This document shows positions 1 through 4,875 of a stretch of 6,441 nucleotides of DNA, in pieces. The notes beneath the pieces are model-generated. The model was not told where the DNA came from and ran no database searches. It worked only from the letters and a program-made list of their open reading frames with translations. Origin of the DNA: Kiritimatiellia bacterium (GTDB lineage Bacteria; Verrucomicrobiota; Kiritimatiellia; RFP12; UBA1067); assembly GCA_024405335.1 (NCBI GenBank), contig JAKSOX010000113.1, positions 1 to 6,441 on the forward strand, in the 5' to 3' direction. Each line of letters opens with the position of its first letter. The first letter of the stretch is position 1. The translations under genes and the position numbers were made by a program.

Positions 1-2
1 CC

Positions 3-131
3 GAAGGCAACGATTCGCCCGCCACCTGCAAGGCGGCGCTCCAGGCGAAGTGGCGTCGTCAGCTCGCCGCCCGAGGCGTGTCGATCCAGGGCGACGCCAC
101 GATCGAAGTCGATCCCGCCGGCTTGCTTTGA
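3..131 (+). CDS. C-terminal end of a probable UDPGP/UAP1-type UDP-sugar pyrophosphorylase (5' partial)
   Basis: An open frame enters from the left edge and ends at TGA 129-131, leaving 42 residues. The visible tail has the pattern D-S-P-A-T, then a basic/aromatic stretch with W-R-R-Q-L, then A-A-R-G-V, and near the end I-E-V-D-P. This matches what I recall of the C-terminus of eukaryote-like UDP-N-acetylhexosamine/UDP-glucose pyrophosphorylases (UDPGP family), which run D-S-P-x-T ... R-W-L ... A-G ... V-E-I-S-P. Those enzymes make UDP-sugars from UTP and a sugar 1-phosphate in the cytoplasm, and bacterial versions occur in Planctomycetes and relatives. The catalytic domain is outside the window, so the call rests on the tail alone. 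The high-GC codon use matches the other genes. I see no terminator between its stop and the next promoter, so some read-through into fusA is possible. Confidence 0.45.
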   Translation, partial: EGNDSPATCKAALQAKWRRQLAARGVSIQGDATIEVDPAGLL

Positions 132-140
132 CTGCACGCT

Positions 141-170
141 TGAAATTTCATGGAGATTCGTGGAAATTTG
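141..170 (+). promoter_or_regulatory. AT-rich UP-like element with two GAAATTT motifs
   Basis: Just upstream of the fusA -35 box lies an AT-rich stretch in otherwise GC-rich DNA. It holds the perfect 10-bp palindrome TGAAATTTCA (141-150) and a second GAAATTT at 163-169. The two GAAATTT copies start 21 bp apart, which is two helical turns. Relative to a start site near 209 this is about -68 to -39, where UP elements contact the RNA polymerase alpha subunit. It could equally be an operator for a dimeric regulator. The sequence is directly seen; either role is inference. Confidence 0.35.
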
Positions 171-173
171 GGC

Positions 174-202
174 TTGATTTTTGTCCGGAGAAAGTGCATA
201 AT
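174..202 (+). promoter_or_regulatory. sigma70-type promoter of the fusA-proB-deacylase unit
   Basis: The -35 hexamer TTGATT (174-179) and -10 hexamer CATAAT (197-202) are separated by the optimal 17 bp. Transcription should start near 208-210, giving a 5' leader of about 28 nt that contains the Shine-Dalgarno of fusA. The first 14 bases (174-187) are nearly identical to the matching part of the promoter at 4817-4845. No hairpin or riboswitch fits in so short a leader, so control is probably at initiation. Confidence 0.75.
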
Positions 203-237
203 ACACGCTCTTTTTTGAACGAACAGGAGTAGAAGAG

Positions 238-2337
238 ATGGCAGCTAAACGTTTCCCGCTCGACCACGTGCGGAATTTCGGCATCATGGCCCACATTGAC
301 GGCGGCAAGACGACGACGTCCGAACGCATTTTGTTCTATTCGGGCAAGAACTACAAGATCGGCGAAGTGCACGACGGCGCCGCCACGATGGACTTCATGG
401 TCCAGGAACAGGAGCGCGGCATCACGATCCAGTCCGCCGCCACCTGCGTTTCGTGGGGCGACTACCGCCTGTCCTTGATCGACACCCCCGGACACGTGGA
501 CTTCACGGCCGAAGTGGAGCGCTCGTTGCGCGTGCTCGACGGCGCCGTGGCCCTCTACTGCGCGGTGGGCGGCGTGCAGCCGCAGTCCGAGCAGGTGTGG
601 CGCCAGTCCGAAAAGTACAAAGTGCCGAAGATCGCGTTCGTGAACAAGATGGACCGCGTGGGCGCGAACTTCTACTCGGTGATGGACCAGATGAAGACGC
701 AGCTCGGCGCCAATCCCGTTCCGATGGTGATCCCGATCGGCGCGGCCGAAACCTTCGAAGGCGTGGTGGACCTCATCAAGATGAAGGCCCTGTACTACGA
801 CATGAAGTCCCTGGGCAAGACGGTCGTCGAAAAGGACATCCCCGCCGAACTCGTCGAAAAGGCCAAGGAATACCGCCAGAAGATGGTCGAGTCCGCCGCC
901 GAACAGGACGACGCGCTCATGGAGAAGTTCTTCGCCGGCGAGGAGCTCACGAACGAGGAAATCAAGGGCGCGATCCGCAAGGGCTGCATCGCCCGCGCGA
1001 TCACCCCGGCGTTCTGCGGCAGCGCGTTCAAGGACAAAGGCGTCCAGCAGCTGCTCGACGGCGTGTGCGACTACCTGCCTTCGCCGCTCGACACGGGCGC
1101 GGCCGTCTCGGCCGACGATCCCAACCAGAAGCGCGAGCCGTCCGACAGCGAGCCGTTCTGCGGCCTCGCGTTCAAGATCATGTCCGACAAGGCGATGGGC
1201 AAAATCACCTTCGTGCGCGTCTACTCGGGCGAACTCCGCCTCGGCGAAGAGCTGCTCGACTCCACGATCAACCAGGAGCAGCGCATTTCCCGCCTCTTCC
1301 GCATGCACGCCAACAAGCAGGAGCCGCTCGAAGTGGCCCAGGCCGGCGACATCGTGGCGTGCGTCGGCCTCACGCAGACCCGCACGGGCGACACGCTCTG
1401 CAGCCCCGACCATCCGATCACGCTCGAGTCGATCGACTTCCCGGCGCCGGTGATTTCCGTGGCGGTGAAGCCCCAGTCCCGCCAGGACAACGAAAAGCTC
1501 GGCGTCGCGCTCCACGCGCTCGCGATGGAAGACCCGACCTTCGTGGTGACGTTCGACCAGGAAACTTCCGAAACGATCATCGCCGGCATGGGCGAGCTCT
1601 ACCTCGAAGTCATCGTGGACCGTCTGAAACGCGAATTCAACGTCGCGTGCGACGTGGGCGCCCCGCAGGTGGCGTACCGCGAAACGATCCGCAAGCCGGT
1701 CGAAAGCGAGTACAAGCACGTCAAGCAGTCCGGCGGCCGCGGCCAGTACGCGCACGTGTGCCTCAAGCTCGAGCCGCAGGAGCCCGGCAAGGGCTTCGAG
1801 TTCGTCAACGAAGTCAAGGGCGGCGTGATTCCCACGGAATACATCCCGGCGGTCGAAAAGGGCGTGCGCAAGGCGCTCGAGAGCGGCCCTCTCGCGGGCT
1901 TCCCCGTGGTCAACGTCAAGGCGACGGTGTACTTCGGCTCCTATCACGAAGTCGACTCGAACGAATTCGCGTTCATCACCTGCGCGATGCAGTGCTTCAA
2001 GCAGGGCTTCCTCAAGGCGACCCCGCAGCTGCTCGAGCCGATGATGGACGTGGAAGTCGTGGTGCCGGACCAGTACATGGGCGCGGCCAACGGCTCCATC
2101 AACCAGCGTCGCGGCCGCGTCGAGGGCATGGAGGACCGCGCGGGCCTCAAACTCATCAAGGCGACGGTTCCGCTGGGCGAAATGTTCGGCTACTCGAACG
2201 CCATCCGCACGGTCACGCAGGGCCGCGGCACGTTCACGATGATCTTCAAGCAGTACGAGGCGGTCCCGAAGACGATCGCCGAGGAAGTCGTCGCGAAGCG
2301 CGTGAAGGAAGGCAAAGTCCGTCCGATCGCGGATTGA
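238..2337 (+). CDS. fusA: Elongation factor G (translational GTPase)
   Basis: EF-G is the cytoplasmic GTPase that moves mRNA and tRNA through the ribosome and, with ribosome recycling factor, splits post-termination ribosomes. The 699-residue product has the usual length and domain order. The G domain shows the P-loop AHIDGGKT (18-25), RGITI in switch I, DTPGHVDF, NKMDR and a GSA motif before domain II. SGGRGQYAHV opens domain IV. The tip of domain IV reads GSYHEVDS with His570, equivalent to E. coli His583, which is important for translocation. The start is set by AGGAG at 225-229, 8 nt before ATG. Three positions differ from the usual consensus: Gly22 where EF-G normally has Ala (AHIDAGKT), Tyr455 in GELYLE (normally GELHLE), and Ser620 in NGSINQRRG (normally GD-[LI]). 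No str-operon partners flank it; proB follows after 13 nt. It could be a second EF-G paralogue, but domain IV and the GTPase motifs look fully functional. Confidence 0.97.
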   Translation: MAAKRFPLDHVRNFGIMAHIDGGKTTTSERILFYSGKNYKIGEVHDGAATMDFMVQEQERGITIQSAATCVSWGDYRLSLIDTPGHVDFTAEVERSLRVLDGAVALYCAVGGVQPQSEQVWRQSEKYKVPKIAFVNKMDRVGANFYSVMDQMKTQLGANPVPMVIPIGAAETFEGVVDLIKMKALYYDMKSLGKTVVEKDIPAELVEKAKEYRQKMVESAAEQDDALMEKFFAGEELTNEEIKGAIRKGCIARAITPAFCGSAFKDKGVQQLLDGVCDYLPSPLDTGAAVSADDPNQKREPSDSEPFCGLAFKIMSDKAMGKITFVRVYSGELRLGEELLDSTINQEQRISRLFRMHANKQEPLEVAQAGDIVACVGLTQTRTGDTLCSPDHPITLESIDFPAPVISVAVKPQSRQDNEKLGVALHALAMEDPTFVVTFDQETSETIIAGMGELYLEVIVDRLKREFNVACDVGAPQVAYRETIRKPVESEYKHVKQSGGRGQYAHVCLKLEPQEPGKGFEFVNEVKGGVIPTEYIPAVEKGVRKALESGPLAGFPVVNVKATVYFGSYHEVDSNEFAFITCAMQCFKQGFLKATPQLLEPMMDVEVVVPDQYMGAANGSINQRRGRVEGMEDRAGLKLIKATVPLGEMFGYSNAIRTVTQGRGTFTMIFKQYEAVPKTIAEEVVAKRVKEGKVRPIAD

Positions 2338-2350
2338 CCGATCCTCTGCC

Positions 2351-3163
2351 ATGAAAGCGACGGCGGAGCGTTTTGACGGACGCGGCGTGCTGAAAGACGC
2401 GCGCCGCGTGGTGGTGAAAGTCGGGACGCACGCCATCGCGAAAGCGACGGGGCGTCCGGATTATCCGGCGCTCCGCCGTCTCGTTTCCGGCATCTGCGCG
2501 TTGCGCAAAGCCGGTCTCGAGGTGGTGTTCGTGTCGTCCGGCGCCGTGGCGGCGGGCATCGAGGCGCTGGGACTCAAGGCGCGTCCGAAGGACGTGATGG
2601 GCGTCCAGACGTGCGCGGCCGTGGGCCAGGCGCGGTACGTCACCGAATACGAAAAGCTTTTCGGCGCCGAAGGCGTCAAAATCGGCCAGGTGCTGCTCAC
2701 GCACGCCGATTTCGAGGACCGCCACCGCGCGCAGAACGTCCGCCGCGTGCTCGACAGTCTCGTCGCGAACGGCATCGTGCCGATCGTGAACGAAAACGAC
2801 GTGGTGGCCGACGAAGAACTCAAGGGCCAGACGTTCGGCGACAACGACTGGCTTTCGTCCCTCATTTCCAAACTCGTGAAGGCGGACGCGCTCGTGCTGC
2901 TCACCACGGTGGACGGTCTGCTCGACGACAAAGGGCGCCGCATCCCCGAAGTGACGAGCTTCCGCAAGGCGCTCGGGCTTGTGAAGGCGGGCGTCAAGGG
3001 GGCGCTCTCCAAGGGCGGCATGGATTCCAAGCTAAAGGCCGCGAAGAACGCCGTTGAAAGCGGCATCGACGTGGTCATCGCCAACGGCCGCGCCGGCGGA
3101 ACGCTGACGGCGTTGCTCGCGGGCCGCGACGTGGGCACGTTTTTCCCCGCGGCGACGCTTTGA
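2351..3163 (+). CDS. proB: Glutamate 5-kinase, kinase domain only (no PUA domain)
   Basis: ProB phosphorylates L-glutamate with ATP to gamma-glutamyl phosphate, the first and feedback-regulated step of proline synthesis in the cytoplasm. The 270 residues are one amino-acid-kinase fold: VVVKVGT with Lys23, a SSGAVAAG loop, AAVGQ, NENDVV (147-152, glutamate binding), FGDND (162-166), LLTTVDGL (183-190) and KGGMDSK (221-227). The protein ends at VGTFFPA, where the kinase domain of the 367-residue E. coli enzyme also ends. The C-terminal PUA domain is therefore absent, as in the short Campylobacter-type enzymes. Two small departures from the consensus I know are LLTTVDGL (often LLTD-x-DGL) and SKGGM (usually GTGGM). 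I see no Shine-Dalgarno before ATG 2351, which lies 13 nt after the fusA stop, so coupling or reinitiation is likely. An in-frame GTG at 2387 is an alternative that keeps the whole kinase core. No proA is visible. Confidence 0.93.
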   Translation: MKATAERFDGRGVLKDARRVVVKVGTHAIAKATGRPDYPALRRLVSGICALRKAGLEVVFVSSGAVAAGIEALGLKARPKDVMGVQTCAAVGQARYVTEYEKLFGAEGVKIGQVLLTHADFEDRHRAQNVRRVLDSLVANGIVPIVNENDVVADEELKGQTFGDNDWLSSLISKLVKADALVLLTTVDGLLDDKGRRIPEVTSFRKALGLVKAGVKGALSKGGMDSKLKAAKNAVESGIDVVIANGRAGGTLTALLAGRDVGTFFPAATL

Positions 3164-3171
3164 CGGCTTCG

Positions 3172-3176
3172 GGAGG
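3172..3176 (+). promoter_or_regulatory. Shine-Dalgarno that sets the deacylase start
   Basis: GGAGG (within GGGAGG, 3171-3176) lies 7 nt before ATG 3184. It decides between this ATG and an upstream in-frame TTG at 3160 that overlaps the proB stop. The TTG has no suitable upstream site, and the family N-terminus begins close to the ATG. Confidence 0.85.
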
Positions 3177-3183
3177 TGCGCCG

Positions 3184-4785
3184 ATGGCGTCGCTTTCGAT
3201 CGTGAACGGTTTCGTGGTGGACGGCTCGGGTCGTCCCGGTTTCCCCGCCGACGTGCGCATCGAAGGCGACCGCGTCGCCGAAATCGTCCCGCGCCCAGCT
3301 TCCCGACGCTCCGCTCCCGGCTCCCGGTTCCCGGATTCCGGCGTCGTCGACGCCGCGGGCGCGTGGGTCACGCCCGGCTTCGTGGACGCGCACGCGCATT
3401 CCGACGCCTACCTCGTGCTGGAGCCGGACGCGCCCAGCAAACTTTCCCAGGGCGTCACCACGGAAATCAACGGCCAGTGCGGCGGCAGCGTCGCGCCGCG
3501 CCATGGCGAGGCGCGCCTTTCCGGCGATTGGGCGGCGCTGCTGGGCGAACGGCTCACGTGGCGCTCGCTGGCGGAATACCGTGCCGTGCTCGAGCAGGCG
3601 CGCCCGTCCGTCAACACGGTGCAGTTCGTGGGCCACAACACGCTCCGCAGCAGCGTGATCGGCTACGCGGCCCGGCGCGCGACGCCCGAAACGCAGAAGC
3701 AGATGGAGGAACTCCTCGCGCGCGAACTGGACGCCGGCGGCTGGGGCCTCACCACGGGGCTAATCTACCAGCCGGGCAAGTATTCCGACTCCGCCGAAGT
3801 GACGGGGCTCGCGCGCGTCGCGGCGGCGCATGGCGGTTTCTACGCCACGCACATGCGCAGCGAGGGGGACGCGATCCTCGAGGCGATCGACGAAGTGCTC
3901 GCGCTCGTCCGCGCGACGGGCATCCGCGCCGAAATCTCGCATTTGAAGACGAGCGGCAAACGCAACTGGGGCAAAATCGACGCCGTGCTCGAAAAGATCG
4001 ACGCCGCCGTGCGCGCGGGCGAATTGCTGGGCAGCGACCGCTATCCCTACTGCGCGGCGGGCACGGACCTGGACGTGGTGTTCCCGGATTGGGCGGGCGA
4101 AGGCGCCGCGCCGGCGGAAATGGCGCGGCTGGCGGATCCTGCGACGCGCGCGAAAATCGCCGCCGAGATCGACGCGTCCGGCCGCGACTGGGAACTCGTG
4201 CGCGTGGGCGGCACGTGGTCCGACGCGACGCGTCGGTATTCGGGACGTTCGATCGCGGAAATCCTGCGCGCCGAAAAGGGCGCGGGCGCCGGCGAACTCG
4301 TCTGCCGCATTCTCGAGGCGGACGGCTGCAAGACGGGCGGCTTCTTCTTCGGCATGAGCGAAGACAACCTGAAGAAGATCTACGCGATGGACTGGATCGT
4401 GCCGGGTTCCGACGCGAGCCTGCGCGCGCCGTGGGGTCCGCTCGGAGCGGACCATCCGCACCCGCGCGCATACGGCACGATGCCGGAATTCTTCCGGCGG
4501 CTCACGCGGGAACTCGGCGTCGCGCCGGAGAAGGCCGTCGCGCGCATGACGTCCGTTCCGGCGCGGCGTTTCGGCATCCGCGGTCGCGGCGTGCTGGAGC
4601 GCGGCGCCTTTGCGGACGTCGCGGTGTGGCGTCCAGAAGCGTTCGCATCGACGGCCACCTACGACAAGCCGCATGCGTTCGCCGCGGGCGTGGACTGCGT
4701 GGTCGTGAACGGGGCTGTCGCCTACCGCGGCGGCGCGGCGCAACCGTTCACCCACGCCGGCACCGGACGCTTCCTCGAACGCTGA
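3184..4785 (+). CDS. N-acyl-D-amino-acid deacylase (D-aminoacylase family amidohydrolase)
   Basis: The 533-residue product belongs to the zinc-dependent amidohydrolases that hydrolyse N-acyl-D-amino acids (or related D-residue amides) to a free D-amino acid and a carboxylate. A small beta-sandwich N-terminus (VNGFVVDGSG) leads to PGFVDAHAHSD with metal ligands His70 and His72. Next come GVTTEINGQCGGS with the bridging Cys99, THMRSE with His223, ISHLK with His253, and PGSD with catalytic Asp410. The first five sit exactly 3 residues beyond the matching residues I recall for the Alcaligenes enzyme (67, 69, 96, 220, 250), which is strong support. Asp366 of that enzyme maps to 410, so about 40 residues are added before it. 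The C-terminus (GVLERGAFADVAVWRP ... VVNGAVAY) closes the sandwich. No signal peptide is seen, so it is cytoplasmic. Exact substrate (D-Glu, D-Asp, general D-acyl amino acids or a dipeptide) cannot be read from the sequence. It lies 20 nt after proB and is the last gene of the unit. Confidence 0.9.
   Translation: MASLSIVNGFVVDGSGRPGFPADVRIEGDRVAEIVPRPASRRSAPGSRFPDSGVVDAAGAWVTPGFVDAHAHSDAYLVLEPDAPSKLSQGVTTEINGQCGGSVAPRHGEARLSGDWAALLGERLTWRSLAEYRAVLEQARPSVNTVQFVGHNTLRSSVIGYAARRATPETQKQMEELLARELDAGGWGLTTGLIYQPGKYSDSAEVTGLARVAAAHGGFYATHMRSEGDAILEAIDEVLALVRATGIRAEISHLKTSGKRNWGKIDAVLEKIDAAVRAGELLGSDRYPYCAAGTDLDVVFPDWAGEGAAPAEMARLADPATRAKIAAEIDASGRDWELVRVGGTWSDATRRYSGRSIAEILRAEKGAGAGELVCRILEADGCKTGGFFFGMSEDNLKKIYAMDWIVPGSDASLRAPWGPLGADHPHPRAYGTMPEFFRRLTRELGVAPEKAVARMTSVPARRFGIRGRGVLERGAFADVAVWRPEAFASTATYDKPHAFAAGVDCVVVNGAVAYRGGAAQPFTHAGTGRFLER
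3300..3341 (+). repeat. Six tandem heptamers (consensus YTCCCGG) inside the deacylase gene
   Basis: Reading in steps of seven from 3300 gives TTCCCGA, CGCTCCG, CTCCCGG, CTCCCGG, TTCCCGG and ATTCCGG. The third to sixth copies (3314-3341) are the clearest; the second is poor. Seven is not a multiple of three, so the reading frame rotates through the copies, and the 14 encoded residues (about 39-53) are rich in Ser, Arg, Pro and Gly. They fall in the linker between the N-terminal strands and the first metal-binding motif, a place that can tolerate extra residues. Compared with my recollection of the Alcaligenes enzyme, this linker is about ten residues longer. Confidence 0.6.
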
Positions 4786-4798
4786 TCGCGCATTTCGC

Positions 4799-4825
4799 CC
4801 CCGCCATTCGGCGGGGTTGCTTTTT
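4799..4825 (+). terminator. Intrinsic terminator of the fusA-proB-deacylase unit
   Basis: CCCCGCC (4799-4805) pairs perfectly with GGCGGGG (4810-4816) around the loop ATTC, giving a seven-base-pair GC-only stem. It is followed by TTGCTTTTT (4817-4825). It begins 14 nt after the deacylase stop. I see no other terminator in the window. Confidence 0.9.
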
Positions 4826-4845
4826 GTCCGCGCGTCGGGTACAAT
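4817..4845 (+). promoter_or_regulatory. sigma70-type promoter of the secreted-protein gene, nested in the terminator tail
   Basis: TTGCTT (4817-4822) and TACAAT (4840-4845) are spaced 17 bp apart. The -35 hexamer and the following T run are the same bases that form the U-tract of the preceding terminator. The expected start near 4851-4853 leaves a leader of about 24 nt with the Shine-Dalgarno GAGGAG (4865-4870), 5 nt before ATG 4876. The block 4817-4830 matches 174-187 of the fusA promoter at 13 of 14 bases. Confidence 0.65.
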
Positions 4846-4875
4846 TGGCGCATCTTACATCCACGAGGAGACGCG

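Noticed and set aside
50..232. A 60-codon plus-strand open frame over the fusA promoter region
   Set aside because: It has no Shine-Dalgarno, overlaps the upstream gene's end and the promoter, and its product is very Arg-rich at first and then follows the AT-rich leader.
203..237. A riboswitch or attenuator in the fusA leader
   Set aside because: The predicted leader is only about 28 nt, with no stem-loop of useful length.
453..2354. A 633-codon open frame on the plus strand in another frame of fusA
   Set aside because: The product is dominated by Arg, Gly, Pro and Ala, as expected from an out-of-frame reading of a GC-rich gene. The fusA frame is unambiguous.
148..2436. A 762-codon open frame on the minus strand opposite fusA
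   Set aside because: It is the mirror of fusA codon bias in high-GC DNA. The product is a low-complexity mix of R, H, A, L, V, E and D with no recognisable motif.
3160..3183. TTG at 3160 as the start of the deacylase, overlapping the proB stop
   Set aside because: GGAGG at 3172-3176 is correctly placed for ATG 3184 and lies downstream of the TTG, and the family N-terminus begins near the ATG.
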